64,000 bases of DNA from Epithemia pelagica (Eukaryota > Bacillariophyta > Bacillariophyceae > Surirellales > Surirellaceae): assembly GCA_946965045.2 (NCBI GenBank), contig OX337229.1:2852001-2916000 (forward strand). The letters are read 5' to 3'. The notes under the pieces are model-generated. The model had not been told where the DNA came from, ran no database searches, and saw only the letters and a program-made list of their open reading frames with translations. Shown piece by piece: positions 1-10,609 of this stretch; within the stretch, counting starts at the first letter, position 1; the number at the start of each line of letters is the position of its first letter. Both the position numbers and the translations under genes were made by a program.

Positions 1-2392
1 CGCGTTCCGTCTCCTGTAGGGATGTTTCCATGCGTGCAAAGTCGAGACATATTTGGGCAGCCTCTTGATCTTTTAAAACATCGATCGCCTCATGGAAGAT
101 ATCCCGAGTGGCCACGGCACCAAGGTACATGGTGGTTTTGGCAATGAAGAGTCTGTAAGCAACCAATTTTTCGGACTTGGTCAATTTCCGACACATTGCC
201 TGGTAAACGGACAAGGCCCGCTTCGCTAGACTGTATGCTTCTTCGAACTCCCCGTTCATTAGAAAGAACTCCGCACTATCTTCAGCTGGACAATCGTAAA
301 GACATCTTTGAAACAAGTCCCTTGTTCTCTCAACCTTGCTTCCCTTATACCGATTCGTGAACGATGTCAAGTATGCTTTCCATAATACTTTGGCACCCAC
401 GTGTGGAAAGGCGAATAGCTCAATCCCTTTCTCGTATGCGGCAAAGGATTCTTCAAAATACTGTCGATCGGTCAAAAAGGACGCAAAATTCAATACATGC
501 TGTACAGTCGCCGCCTTGATTTCCATAACTCGCCGATAAGCGTCTTTGGAGGTTTGTACGGTTCCCAGGCTTTCCTCTAAATCTAATAACAAATCCCACA
601 ACCGAACAGACTTCGTCAGGTTCAGCTTTTTCGGGCCCACACCTGGAGCGACGGACTGTCGTGCCAAGGACAAAGCTTCATCCCATTCTTCCTGTCGCAA
701 GGTCAACTCTATCCATGCCGCCCAGCATTCTGCCAAGCCGTCAGGTTTGGCAAAATTGTATTCAAGCTTCCGACATATGCGGTCAAACAAATTTTGAGCC
801 TTTTCTACATCACTCGAGGATTCTTCATATATGAGTGCCAACTTCAACACCATTTCGTAAGGTCGACCATTCACACAGCGATGAGCACTTTTTGAAGTAG
901 TCTGTAATGCATCTTCAAGTGCATTGGCTGCTTGTACTGGGAGGTCCAATTCTAAATAGAGGTCTGCTCTTTGCAGCCAATCACCGACACTCAGGGGATT
1001 TTGACGTAACACAACAGCATTGAGCAGCAGGGCTCGACGACTCGTTAAATGTTCCGCTCTTGCCAGAGCCAACTCCATATCGGAAACTTTGCTACTAGCT
1101 GCGTCACCCAACAGAATGTCCATATCATCGACATGCTCGGCACCCCCCTCCGTGCCATTGCCGTCCCCTTCGGCTTGTTCCAGCGCCAATGTGGCGGCCT
1201 CTAACAAACCCTCTTCAAATTCCAGATAGGCGTCATAAAGAACGGAAAAATCTCGGACAGTTTTTACAGTATGCAAGCCTTCTTCATAGACACTTCGAGC
1301 GATGTCGAATGATCCTCGTCGAATCCAGGAATCCGCGAGCTGTGTCCATAAGATTCCTTCCAACAGTGACGAGGAGGATGCCGTGGCAGAAGTGGCTGCA
1401 TCCTCCTTTTGACGCTCACGTCTAAGGACCGCACGAAGGATGGGTTCCCAAGTGACACCTGATTCCTCAACTTGTTCGGGATGTTGCGTGCACAATTCCG
1501 AAAAGGCTTGCCAATAGGCATCTCTTGTGTCCGAGGAGGACGCATCGGTAGTGTTGGAGGTGGCGGCAGTCGTCAAATTCAGCAGTTGCTGGTATTGTAC
1601 TGCCGCCTCTCCCCATTTCTCGTGACGAATCAAAAACTCGGCAAAATCACTTTTGTACAATGGATTGAATTGACAATAACTTCGCAGTACACGAACGCGA
1701 GATTCCAATGGTATCACCCATCTTGGTTCCTGCCTCGAGGCTTTGGTGGCCGCTGCCGTTATCAAGGACGATGGTCCTTGGTCCGTTGATTCTTGTAAAG
1801 ATGAGTCAGACTGTTGTGGTTCATCAGGTGAATGAATCCATTCTAAAATAGAGGGCCAAATCTTTTCGTGTTGCGTCACGGCCAAGGATTCCAACGCTCG
1901 GTTGATGCTTCGTCGGACCGTGGACAAGGATAAACAGCCAGGATGAGATTGGACAAAGGTAAAATAGGCAATCCAGACTCGTGGATATGCCGAAAGCGTC
2001 CATAGACAGCGTTCAAAACAATCCAAAACGGTTTGCTCGCTGAAGATGTGTGGGTGCTTGCCATGGCCATGAACAATAAATTCCCAGTGATGTTTCCACA
2101 ATTTGTATGAGCGAGGCATCAAGGCCACGGATCGGCGACCCATCCAATCGCGAATCTTGTAAAGTGATACTACCGAGTATTTTCGTTTTGTTGATGTAGA
2201 TCCTCGAGACGACGATGCTTTCTCTTGATTGTCCTCTTCAATCAGACTATCGATCGATTCTATACAACGAAGCCATGCCGGAACATCAAATGGGTGTTGC
2301 TTCAAATAATTTTCATGCTGTGATAGTTCTGATGACTCTTCAATCAACTTAACGCATATATCTTCCTCTTCTGCTGTAGTGTGGCTGGACAT
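1..2392 (-). CDS. SYF1: Pre-mRNA splicing factor SYF1/XAB2, 3' end outside window
   Basis: The minus-strand frame is open from an ATG at 2392 to the window edge, about 797 codons with no stop and no apparent intron, so the C-terminal part lies outside. SYF1/XAB2 is a HAT-repeat scaffold of the Prp19-associated (NineTeen) spliceosome complex, and its human form also acts in transcription-coupled repair. The reading matches: aromatic HAT-type helices recur throughout (for example WIAYFTFVQSHPG, LWKHHWEFI, LWKAYLTSFTNRY), and the distal part reads YRLFIAKTTMYLGAVATRDI then FARMETSLQETER, the conserved SYF1 segment. An acidic Gly/Glu-rich loop sits near codon 400. The start was chosen because it is the first ATG in frame and begins MSSHTTAEEEDIC. 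It is divergent to the methionine synthase gene. Family assignment is confident; the C-terminus is unseen. Confidence 0.88.
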   Translation of the reverse strand, partial: MSSHTTAEEEDICVKLIEESSELSQHENYLKQHPFDVPAWLRCIESIDSLIEEDNQEKASSSRGSTSTKRKYSVVSLYKIRDWMGRRSVALMPRSYKLWKHHWEFIVHGHGKHPHIFSEQTVLDCFERCLWTLSAYPRVWIAYFTFVQSHPGCLSLSTVRRSINRALESLAVTQHEKIWPSILEWIHSPDEPQQSDSSLQESTDQGPSSLITAAATKASRQEPRWVIPLESRVRVLRSYCQFNPLYKSDFAEFLIRHEKWGEAAVQYQQLLNLTTAATSNTTDASSSDTRDAYWQAFSELCTQHPEQVEESGVTWEPILRAVLRRERQKEDAATSATASSSSLLEGILWTQLADSWIRRGSFDIARSVYEEGLHTVKTVRDFSVLYDAYLEFEEGLLEAATLALEQAEGDGNGTEGGAEHVDDMDILLGDAASSKVSDMELALARAEHLTSRRALLLNAVVLRQNPLSVGDWLQRADLYLELDLPVQAANALEDALQTTSKSAHRCVNGRPYEMVLKLALIYEESSSDVEKAQNLFDRICRKLEYNFAKPDGLAECWAAWIELTLRQEEWDEALSLARQSVAPGVGPKKLNLTKSVRLWDLLLDLEESLGTVQTSKDAYRRVMEIKAATVQHVLNFASFLTDRQYFEESFAAYEKGIELFAFPHVGAKVLWKAYLTSFTNRYKGSKVERTRDLFQRCLYDCPAEDSAEFFLMNGEFEEAYSLAKRALSVYQAMCRKLTKSEKLVAYRLFIAKTTMYLGAVATRDIFHEAIDVLKDQEAAQICLDFARMETSLQETER

Positions 2393-2955
2393 CGTACTAT
2401 ATTTTCTTCGGCGGCATCTGGCCAAATGAATGGACCATTGCAAACGATCATCAGAAATGTGTTTTGTATCCACTGAACATAATCCACAACAAAAACATAA
2501 ACGTAACGTTTTTCGGTAATGATATGATTTATTTTCGAGAAAGTTTGATTTTGCGAAGAAGACTCTGTTGGCATTTTGTACTCTTTACTTCACTCCACAC
2601 GTGCATGTTCCTCGACTGACGTCATTTGACGGCGTGGGAACGTGCGGGCGGCCGACCGTTCATTTTCTTTTCCTGTTTGGAGGGTGAGAACGTGTTGACC
2701 GTGACAACCGACCAAGAACAAATCTCGGGAAGATTGTGATGCAGTTCCCCCTCACTTTTCTCGTTACCACTGTCCATTGTTTGAAGCAAAGATATCTCAC
2801 GTCCCTGGAGCTCCTATTTGACATCTACCCAACCAAGCTCCAGCTCATTCATTGGATTTAATTGCATTGTGAAGCAGAAAACGTCCTTCTCGTAGACCTG
2901 CTGTAGCGTTTAGCGTTTGACTTGTTACCTAGAGAGGTTGAAAGTGCTTGGGAAA
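2393..2955. promoter_or_regulatory. Divergent promoter region between SYF1 and METH
   Basis: This 563-bp gap lies between two start codons pointing away from each other, so it must hold both promoters. It carries a perfect palindromic CRE-type site TGACGTCA at 2617-2624. No convincing gene lies inside. Confidence 0.6.
2617..2624. promoter_or_regulatory. CRE-like bZIP site TGACGTCA
   Basis: Perfect 8-bp palindrome TGACGTCA. In the diatom Phaeodactylum, TGACGT elements mediate CO2/cAMP-responsive transcription through bZIP factors. Here it lies about 225 bp upstream of the SYF1 ATG and 330 bp upstream of the METH ATG. Function is inferred from the motif only. Confidence 0.35.
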
Positions 2956-5900
2956 ATGAGCGAGGATCAACCTGTGAAACAGTACCCTCGAAAGAAGTTT
3001 GCGTACGACGATTTACCTCCCACACCCACAAAGGAGCCTCCGCTACCGTTGTGGTCGGATGCCGCCAGGGATCATGTGCCGAATCCGTACAAGAACAGCG
3101 CTTTGACGGCTCCTCGAATCCAAGCAATTCGTGATAAGAGCACCTTGTCGGCGGAGAAGCGTGCCAAGATCGATTACGAACAAGCAGCCGATCTCTATCC
3201 CGCTTCCTTTCCTCATTTTGTGAGAGGACGCGACAGCCTTCGTAGCTACATTACGGAATGGTTCAGCACTTCAATCGCCATTTACGATGGTGCCATGGGG
3301 ACTATGATTCAAAACTATTCCAAAAAGAACAAGCTTGAAGAGGAAGAGTATCGTGGAGAGAAGTTTAAGGACTGGAAATGCAACGTCAAGGGAAACAATG
3401 ACATGCTTAGTATTACTCAGCCTGAAATCATTGCTGGAATATATAAACAGTACTTGGAAGAAGGGGGATCCAACATCATTGGAACCAACACATTTTCGTC
3501 TACGACCATTGCCATGGCCGACTACGAAATGGAAGACTATGTCTATGAATTGAATTACGAAGGCGCTCGACTTGCTCGCGATGCATGCGATGAAGTCACT
3601 GCTCGTGATCCCACCAAACCCCGGTTTGTGGTAGGTGCTATTGGTCCCACCAACCGAACCGCATCCATTTCACCCTCTGTGGAGGATCCTTCGGCACGCA
3701 ATGTTACCTTTGACGAACTTGTTGAAACGTACTTTGAACAAGTGGTTGGACTTGTTGATGGTGGTTCCGATATCCTCATGGTCGAAACTGTTTTTGACAC
3801 TTTGAATGCCAAAGCAGCGTTGTATGCGATTCAGGAGTTTCTCGAGTTGAGTGGACTTGACATTCCTATTTTCATCTCCGGTACCTTGGTCGACCAGTCC
3901 GGTCGTACCTTGTCTGGTCAGACGGGGGAAGCCTTTTATGCTTCTATTCGTCACACGAAACCAATGTGCGTCGGTATCAACTGCGCCCTGGGTGCCAAAC
4001 ACATGGTACCATTTGTGGACCGTGTGTCAAAGGCGGCTGAGTGTTTTGTGCTTGTGTATTCTAATGCTGGTCTTCCCAACGTCATGGGAGGATATGATGA
4101 TACTCCCGAAGACATGGCCACTGACAATGAAGTTTTCTTCAAGAATGGCTGGATTAACTTGGTGGGAGGTTGCTGTGGTTCTACTCCTCCCCATATCAAG
4201 GCTATCCGCGAGATGGCGGCCAAGTACCCACCTAGGAAACTGCCCGATACAACACGTCCTAAGATGTGGCTGTCAGGTCTTGAAGATCTGAAGGTTGAAG
4301 ATGTGCACAATCATCTTGGACTTCCCTTCCTGAATGTAGGGGAGCGCTGTAACATTGCAGGGTCAATCAAATTCAAGAAACTCATGATGGCAGGTGATTA
4401 TGGGTCAGCCATGGACATCGCAAAGAAACAAGTAGTAGATGGTGCTCATGTCATTGATATCAATGTGGACGATGGTCTTTTGGATGGACTAGCTGCCATG
4501 CAAAAGTTTGTCAAGATTGCCGTGACTGAACCAGAAGTGTCGAAGGCCCCTTTTATGTTGGATGCATCCAAGTTTGAGATTGTATTGGCTGGTCTTAAGT
4601 GGTGCCAGGGCAAGTGTATTGTGAACTCGATTTCCCTCAAGGTTGGAGAGGAATTGTTTATTGAACATGCGACTTTGTTGAGGAAGCATGGGGCAGCTGT
4701 GGTAGTGATGGCGTTTGATGAAAAGGGTCAAGCGGCGACGGAAGAGGACAAGGTTCGTATTTGCAAGCGTTCATATGATATTTTGGTCGAGAAGGTTCGC
4801 TTCCCTCCTGAAGATATTATCTTTGATCCCAATGTGTTGACCATTGGAACGGGACTCGAGGAACACGCGAATTATGGGGTTGACTTCATCAACGCAACGA
4901 AGCGCATCAAGGAGGAATGTCCGTACGTGAAGATTAGTGGAGGAATTTCGAACCTTTCTTTCGGCTTCCGTGGTGTGACAAAGATTCGTGAATCGATCCA
5001 TGGCGTTTTCTTGCACTACGCAATTTTGGACTCGGGCATGGATGTGGGCATTGTAAACTCGAAAGAGTTGTTGGCCTTGGGTGACATTGAACCGGATCTA
5101 CGTGAATTATGCGAAAACTTGGTGTTCAACAAGACACCCGAAGCAACAGATGAAATGCTAGAACGGACTGCTTACGAACGAGCTGTGATTGATGCGCGCA
5201 AGAAAGGTCTCCCACCGCCTCGAAAGCCACGAGGAAAAATGCGGAAACTTCCTCGCCTTGCTTTTGAATACGATGAGGTTGCACCGACACCCTCCGCTGA
5301 GCCTCCCCTCCCTGTGTCGGATGCGGCTCGGAATCATGTCCCCAACCCGTACAAGAATAGCGCGATCACTCACGAGAAAATTAAAGCTATCCGCGAGAAA
5401 AGTACTCTCCCAGCCGCCAAGCGGGACCTGATCGATTATGAACAGCCGTCCGACAAGTACCCCGAATCATATCCTTACTTCGTTCGAGGTAGGGACAGTC
5501 TTCGGAAATATATTACTCAGCTTTTCAGCACTCGAATTGCGCTGTACGATGGTGCGATGGGTACAATGATTCAAAACTATGCGAAAAAAAATAGGCTGGA
5601 AGAAGAAGAATTTCGTGGAGAGAGATTCAAGGACTGGACATGCAATGTCAAGGGAAACAATGATATGTTGAGTATCACCCAGCCCCAAATCATTCAAGAT
5701 ATCTATCGCCAATATCTCGTGGAAGGAGGATCTGACTTAATCGGGACAAATACGTTTTCTTCCACGACGATCGCAATGGGCGACTACGAAATGGAGCCAT
5801 ATGCATACGAGCTAAACTACGAAGGCGCAAGATTAGCCCGAGAGGTATGCGACGAGTTGACGGAGCAGGACCCCACCAGGCCTCGATTCGTTGTTGGTGC

Positions 5901-8900
5901 CATTGGTCCGACTAACCGCACTGCTTCAATCTCACCTTCTGTGGAAGACCCATCCGCTCGCAATGTGACATTCGATGAACTTGTCGACACTTATTTTGAA
6001 GAGGTTGTTGGACTTGTTGACGGGGGATCCGATATCCTCATGGTGGAAACAATCTTTGATACATTGAATGCCAAAGCAGCGTTGTATGCAATCGACGAGT
6101 TTTTAGACTTCAGCGGGCTCGATATCCCTGTATTTGTGTCAGGAACACTTGTCGATCAGTCTGGACGTACGCTTTCTGGCCAAACGGGTGAAGCGTTTTA
6201 TGCCTCGATTCGACACTCTAGGCCCATGTGTGTTGGAATCAACTGCGCCCTAGGTGCCAAACACATGGTACCGTTCGTTAAACGTATGTCCGACGCAGCT
6301 GAATGCTTCGTGCTTGTTTACGCAAACGCAGGTCTCCCAAATGTAATGGGAGGATACGATGACACCCCTGAAATCATGGCTGAGGACAACAAAGTTTTCT
6401 TCGAAAACGGGTGGATTAACTTGGTGGGAGGTTGCTGTGGTTCTACTCCTGCCCATATCAAGGCTATCCGCGAGATTGCGGGAAAATTCAAACCAAGGCA
6501 ACTGCCCGATACAACACGTCCCAAGATGTGGCTGTCAGGTCTTGAAGATCTGAAGGTTGAAGATGTGCACAATCATCTTGGACTTCCCTTCCTGAATGTA
6601 GGGGAGCGCTGTAACATTGCAGGGTCAATCAAATTCAAGAAACTCATGATGGCAGGTGATTATGGGTCAGCCATGGACATCGCAGGGAAACAAGTAGAAG
6701 ATGGTGCTCATGTCATTGATATCAATGTGGACGATGGTCTTTTGGATGGACTAGCTGCCATGCAAAAGTTTGTCAAGATTGCCGTGACTGAACCAGAAGT
6801 GTCGAAGGCCCCTTTTATGTTGGATGCATCCAAGTTTGAGATTGTATTGGCTGGTCTTAAGTGGTGCCAGGGCAAGTGTATTGTGAACTCGATTTCCCTC
6901 AAGGTTGGAGAGGAATTGTTTATTGAACATGCGACTTTGTTGAGGAAGCATGGGGCAGCTGTGGTAGTGATGGCGTTTGATGAAAAGGGTCAAGCGGCGA
7001 CGGAAGAGGACAAGGTTCGTATTTGCAAGCGTTCATATGATATTTTGGTCGAGAAGGTTCGCTTCCCTCCTGAAGATATTATCTTTGATCCCAATGTGTT
7101 GACCATTGGAACGGGACTCGAGGAACACGCGAATTATGGGGTTGACTTCATCAACGCAACGAAGCGCATCAAGGAGGAATGTCCGTACGTGAAGATTAGT
7201 GGAGGAATTTCGAACCTTTCTTTCGGCTTCCGCGGGGTCATGAAGATTCGTGAATCCATTCATGCTGTATTCTTGCATCATGCCATTTTGGAGTCTGGAA
7301 TGGACGTAGGAATTGTCAATGCAAAGGAGATGTTGGCAATTGACGAAGTTGAGTCTGAGCTCAGGGAAGCCGCAGATTCCCTCATTTTCAACAAGAGTGC
7401 CGAGGCAACCGAAGTCATGTTAGAACTGACTAGAAAGGAGAAAGAAGCAATAGAGGCCCGGAAGAAAGGTGGCGGTTCAACTGAGGTTAAGAAGACGTCT
7501 TGGCGCGACCTTGAGCCAAAGATAAGGCTAGAACATGCTCTGGTTAACGGGATTTCTGAGTATGTCGATTGTGATGTTGAAGAGGCACGTCAAAATGTTT
7601 CACGTCCCCTTGAAGTCATTGAAGGTCCTCTTATGGACGGAATGAATGTGGTTGGTGATCTATTTGGTGCTGGTAAAATGTTCTTGCCGCAGGTGATCAA
7701 ATCAGCTCGCGTTATGAAGAAGGCCGTTGCCTATTTGCTGCCGTTCATGGAGAAAGAGAAGCGAGAGAAAATGATTGCAGAGGATAAGAATCCTGAGGAC
7801 TTTGATGAGAACGACGAGTCCAACTTTGCTGGAAAGGTCCTCATGGCGACAGTGAAAGGTGATGTTCACGACATTGGAAAGAACATTGTGGCCGTCGTAC
7901 TTGGTTGCAACAACTTCAAGGTGTATGACATCGGAGTGATGTGTTCGTGCGAACTGATCCTTGAAAAAGCCAAAGAGTACAACGTAGACGTAATCGGTTT
8001 GTCAGGACTCATTACCCCTTCGCTTGACGAGATGGTTGTGGTAGCAAAGGAGCTGTCAAAGGGCGGTTTCAAGCAACCCCTCTTAATCGGAGGGGCCACA
8101 ACATCAAAGATGCACACAGCTGTGAAGATTGCTCCGAATTTCACTACCCTGGAACATCCTGTCATCCATGTGTTGGATGCCTCGAGATCTGTTACTGTCG
8201 TTTCTTCATTGCTCGGTGAAGGCAAGACTGACTTTGTAGAGGAAATTATGGAAGAGTACGAAGAGATGAGGGAAGATTACTATGCTGGATTGGAAGACCG
8301 CTATTTCCTCACCCACGAAAAGGCGAAGGAGCAGAAGCTTTCAATCAATTTTGACGAGTCCCCACCTCCCAGCACTCCGAAGAAGATGGGAGTTACACTC
8401 ATTGACTCTGTGTCCATCGAGGACATCGTGCCGTACATCGACTGGGTAAGTACAGAAGGGACCATTGGGCAGTATGTTTTAGATTCGGTTTTGATAGCAC
8501 TAACATTGTGTTTTCGTGTGAAGAATCCATTCTTCCAAACTTGGGAGCTTCGTGGGCGCTACCCCAATAGAGGATACCCTAAGATTTTCAACGACGAAAC
8601 AGTGGGAACTGAAGCCAAGAAACTTTTTGACGACGCACAGAAAATGATGAAGCAAATCATCGCAGACAAGAGCATGTGGTTGAAAGGGGTGGTTGGCCTC
8701 TTTGCGGCCAACAGAAGTGAAGATGGAGAGGATGTTCACATTTACGAGAACGAAGAAGATAGAGCTGCAGGCAAGGTCTGGAAGACATTCTGTATGCTTC
8801 GACAACAGGCAGAGAAAGAGTCTGAGGACCCCTATCTGTCTTTGGCTGACTTTGTGGCTCCAGCTGGTTACAATGATCACTTGGGAATGTTCGCTGTGGC

Positions 8901-9390
8901 TTCTTTTGGTTGCGATGCTCTGGTGAAGAAGTACGAAGCTGAGCACGACGATTATTCGAAGATTATGGCACAGGCTTTGGCGGACCGCTTTGTGGAAGCT
9001 TTTGCGGAGTACCTTCACCGCGAAATCCGGATTTCCTTGTGGGGTTACGCACCTGACGAACAGCTCAACGAAGAAGATCTTCTTAAGATCAAATACGACG
9101 GTATCCGTCCTGCTCCTGGTTATCCGTCGCAACCAGACCACACTGAGAAAAGTACCATGTGGAGTGCAATCCAAGCCAAGGAACTTGCAGGGATTGAACT
9201 CTCGGAGTCCTTGAGTATGATGCCTGCAAGTTCTGTCTCAGCTCTTGTGTTCGCCCATCCTCAGTCGGAGTATTTTGCTGTTGGCCAGGTTGGCAAAGAC
9301 CAGGTTGACAATTATGCAGAGCGTAAGAAGATGGAAATCTCTCTTTGCGAAAGATGGCTCTCTCCTATCCTGAATTATGAGAGAGACTAG
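2956..9390 (+). CDS. METH: Cobalamin-dependent methionine synthase with tandem-duplicated Hcy-folate modules
   Basis: Transfers a methyl group from 5-methyltetrahydrofolate through cobalamin to homocysteine, making methionine. Start is the ATG at 2956. One 78-nt intron lies at 8446-8523 (GTAAGT donor, CTAAC branch point, AG acceptor). It is in frame, and removing it restores the family segment [13 protein letters not shown]. The product is about 2118 residues; E. coli MetH has 1227. Module 1 has a homocysteine domain with zinc-ligand cysteines 343, 406 and 407 (GINC, GGCCG) and a folate domain from about residue 460 ([11 protein letters not shown]). Both modules and the N-terminal extension then repeat with a period of about 754 residues (Cys1097, 1160, 1161; folate domain about 1214). 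Next come a cap, a B12 domain with DVHDIGKN (His1638 axial ligand), and an activation domain with RPAPGYP near 2025. The duplication is highly unusual. Both copies keep their ligands. Family certain. Confidence 0.93.
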   Translation: MSEDQPVKQYPRKKFAYDDLPPTPTKEPPLPLWSDAARDHVPNPYKNSALTAPRIQAIRDKSTLSAEKRAKIDYEQAADLYPASFPHFVRGRDSLRSYITEWFSTSIAIYDGAMGTMIQNYSKKNKLEEEEYRGEKFKDWKCNVKGNNDMLSITQPEIIAGIYKQYLEEGGSNIIGTNTFSSTTIAMADYEMEDYVYELNYEGARLARDACDEVTARDPTKPRFVVGAIGPTNRTASISPSVEDPSARNVTFDELVETYFEQVVGLVDGGSDILMVETVFDTLNAKAALYAIQEFLELSGLDIPIFISGTLVDQSGRTLSGQTGEAFYASIRHTKPMCVGINCALGAKHMVPFVDRVSKAAECFVLVYSNAGLPNVMGGYDDTPEDMATDNEVFFKNGWINLVGGCCGSTPPHIKAIREMAAKYPPRKLPDTTRPKMWLSGLEDLKVEDVHNHLGLPFLNVGERCNIAGSIKFKKLMMAGDYGSAMDIAKKQVVDGAHVIDINVDDGLLDGLAAMQKFVKIAVTEPEVSKAPFMLDASKFEIVLAGLKWCQGKCIVNSISLKVGEELFIEHATLLRKHGAAVVVMAFDEKGQAATEEDKVRICKRSYDILVEKVRFPPEDIIFDPNVLTIGTGLEEHANYGVDFINATKRIKEECPYVKISGGISNLSFGFRGVTKIRESIHGVFLHYAILDSGMDVGIVNSKELLALGDIEPDLRELCENLVFNKTPEATDEMLERTAYERAVIDARKKGLPPPRKPRGKMRKLPRLAFEYDEVAPTPSAEPPLPVSDAARNHVPNPYKNSAITHEKIKAIREKSTLPAAKRDLIDYEQPSDKYPESYPYFVRGRDSLRKYITQLFSTRIALYDGAMGTMIQNYAKKNRLEEEEFRGERFKDWTCNVKGNNDMLSITQPQIIQDIYRQYLVEGGSDLIGTNTFSSTTIAMGDYEMEPYAYELNYEGARLAREVCDELTEQDPTRPRFVVGAIGPTNRTASISPSVEDPSARNVTFDELVDTYFEEVVGLVDGGSDILMVETIFDTLNAKAALYAIDEFLDFSGLDIPVFVSGTLVDQSGRTLSGQTGEAFYASIRHSRPMCVGINCALGAKHMVPFVKRMSDAAECFVLVYANAGLPNVMGGYDDTPEIMAEDNKVFFENGWINLVGGCCGSTPAHIKAIREIAGKFKPRQLPDTTRPKMWLSGLEDLKVEDVHNHLGLPFLNVGERCNIAGSIKFKKLMMAGDYGSAMDIAGKQVEDGAHVIDINVDDGLLDGLAAMQKFVKIAVTEPEVSKAPFMLDASKFEIVLAGLKWCQGKCIVNSISLKVGEELFIEHATLLRKHGAAVVVMAFDEKGQAATEEDKVRICKRSYDILVEKVRFPPEDIIFDPNVLTIGTGLEEHANYGVDFINATKRIKEECPYVKISGGISNLSFGFRGVMKIRESIHAVFLHHAILESGMDVGIVNAKEMLAIDEVESELREAADSLIFNKSAEATEVMLELTRKEKEAIEARKKGGGSTEVKKTSWRDLEPKIRLEHALVNGISEYVDCDVEEARQNVSRPLEVIEGPLMDGMNVVGDLFGAGKMFLPQVIKSARVMKKAVAYLLPFMEKEKREKMIAEDKNPEDFDENDESNFAGKVLMATVKGDVHDIGKNIVAVVLGCNNFKVYDIGVMCSCELILEKAKEYNVDVIGLSGLITPSLDEMVVVAKELSKGGFKQPLLIGGATTSKMHTAVKIAPNFTTLEHPVIHVLDASRSVTVVSSLLGEGKTDFVEEIMEEYEEMREDYYAGLEDRYFLTHEKAKEQKLSINFDESPPPSTPKKMGVTLIDSVSIEDIVPYIDWVSTEGTIGQYVLDSVLIALTLCFRVKNPFFQTWELRGRYPNRGYPKIFNDETVGTEAKKLFDDAQKMMKQIIADKSMWLKGVVGLFAANRSEDGEDVHIYENEEDRAAGKVWKTFCMLRQQAEKESEDPYLSLADFVAPAGYNDHLGMFAVASFGCDALVKKYEAEHDDYSKIMAQALADRFVEAFAEYLHREIRISLWGYAPDEQLNEEDLLKIKYDGIRPAPGYPSQPDHTEKSTMWSAIQAKELAGIELSESLSMMPASSVSALVFAHPQSEYFAVGQVGKDQVDNYAERKKMEISLCERWLSPILNYERD
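4240..4970 (+). repeat. Near-identical DNA tract, copy 1 (partner 6502-7232)
   Basis: This folate-domain stretch matches the DNA 2262 bp downstream with only four differences that I can count. The flanking homocysteine-domain copies differ at many synonymous and some coding positions. This is the footprint expected of recent gene conversion inside the duplicated gene. Confidence 0.85.
6502..7232 (+). repeat. Near-identical DNA tract, copy 2 (partner 4240-4970)
   Basis: Second copy of the homogenised folate-domain tract. Identity falls away sharply after 7232, where copy 1 reads TGGTGTGACA and copy 2 reads CGGGGTCATG, and before 6502. Confidence 0.85.
8446..8523 (+). other. In-frame 78-nt intron in METH
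   Basis: Begins GTAAGTACAG, has a CACTAAC branch-point motif about 23 nt before the 3' end and ends TGTGAAG. It is a multiple of three and free of stops, so retention would add 26 residues inside the PYIDW-PFFQTW motif of the activation domain. Confidence 0.8.
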
Positions 9391-10004
9391 TCACGCAGTG
9401 CAGACGACTGGAAAGAGGCAAGAGTCATTCTTACCACTTGGGTGGTAGCTTGAGCAACGTCGACAAGACACTATTGCGTAAAGAAAGATAACATTGAATG
9501 TCAATTGGAACTTTCCGACCCAAGTTCCCTGTCTGCAATTTTACTAGCTCTCTAGAATAGCTTGCTGTCAAAGAGGGATGGGGATCGAATAGAACAAGAC
9601 CAGAACAATACTAAATAGTAGTGCATGCACAGCAGACAGCAGATTGACTGACTATATTAGCAGAGCGGCCAAAGAAGATTAACACCATCTCCTACAACTA
9701 GGAGTACAACTCCTAACCACTAACCATGAATCTTTGCAAGAAATCCTAGAATTCGAGGTCTGTGTCTGTGCTTCCGAGCAGATGGTGGGAGAGAGTTGAC
9801 GGATGGCTTCTGCGAATGTTGTCAGAAGATCCGACACAAGAACGACATATTTTTGTAAATATTGTTGTCGTATGAGCAGCAATCCGGTTCTCCATATTTA
9901 AGCCGTCTCATGTTGCGACATCGACTTCGCTCCAAACGAGAACATGCAATCCCAACAGAACATCGTCCTCTCACAATCGCGAACACACCACATACATCAT
10001 GTTG
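9391..10004. other. Intergenic region 3' of METH
   Basis: About 610 bp with no supportable coding frame or RNA gene. It includes METH 3' sequences and ends at the inverted-repeat element. Confidence 0.5.
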
Positions 10005-10449
10005 AGGCTGACCCTTAAGCCTCTACGAAACGAAAGTTGAGAGCTGACACGTCATCATTTTACCTCTTATATCCGGGTATTCTTGCTTTTCAGCTTTCGG
10101 GGCTACGAAAGTTGGCGCCAACTTTCGTAGGCCAACGAAAGTAGAAGGCGTTTCAGATGTGCAAAGCGTTTAGACAATGTATGAATGTGAAGTTGTTCAT
10201 AACGCTCAAGAGTATTGATCGACTGGCGTTCAGCTCCAACGGTCGGTGCGTCCTGTGTACGTCACAATTCTATGAGAATTATTTTAGTACTCAATTTATT
10301 GAAGTGAAAATGGGGGGGGGAATGGGGGATGAATGGGGGAAAAGGCGCGGTTCTAGTTTTCGTTTCGCAGACGCGTAAGGAAGCAAAATCCCGCCAAAAC
10401 GAAATGTCAGCTCTCAACTTTCGTTTCGTAGAGGCTTAAGGGTCGGCCT
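10005..10449. mobile_element. MITE-like element with 44-bp terminal inverted repeats
   Basis: The sequence at 10005-10048 (starting AGGCTGACCCTTAAGCC) is the inverse complement of 10406-10449, with one mismatch seen. The 445-bp interior has no coding potential. A perfect 28-bp palindrome lies at 10103-10130, itself built from the CGAAAGTT motif of the terminal repeat. I could not see a clear target-site duplication, so the outer limits may shift by a few bases. Best read as a non-autonomous DNA transposon. Confidence 0.75.
10103..10130. repeat. Perfect 28-bp palindrome
   Basis: CTACGAAAGTTGGC followed by its exact inverse complement, centred on GGCGCC. It lies within the MITE-like element and shares the ACGAAAGTT word with its termini. 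Confidence 0.9.
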
Positions 10450-10609
10450 GATCTTCTTCGCACACACATCAAAATCCATAAAAAATCCGATGATGGGTGG
10501 TGGGGCAGGAAGCTGAATTAGGACGACGGATGTGACTCCTTCTTTCATAAAATTTTGGTTCGTGCATAGCGATTGGATAGCTTTCCCCCCACACGCAAAA
10601 CATTTTGCA

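Noticed and set aside
8500-9174. 224-codon minus-strand frame
   Set aside because: Antisense to the METH activation domain, no family resemblance.
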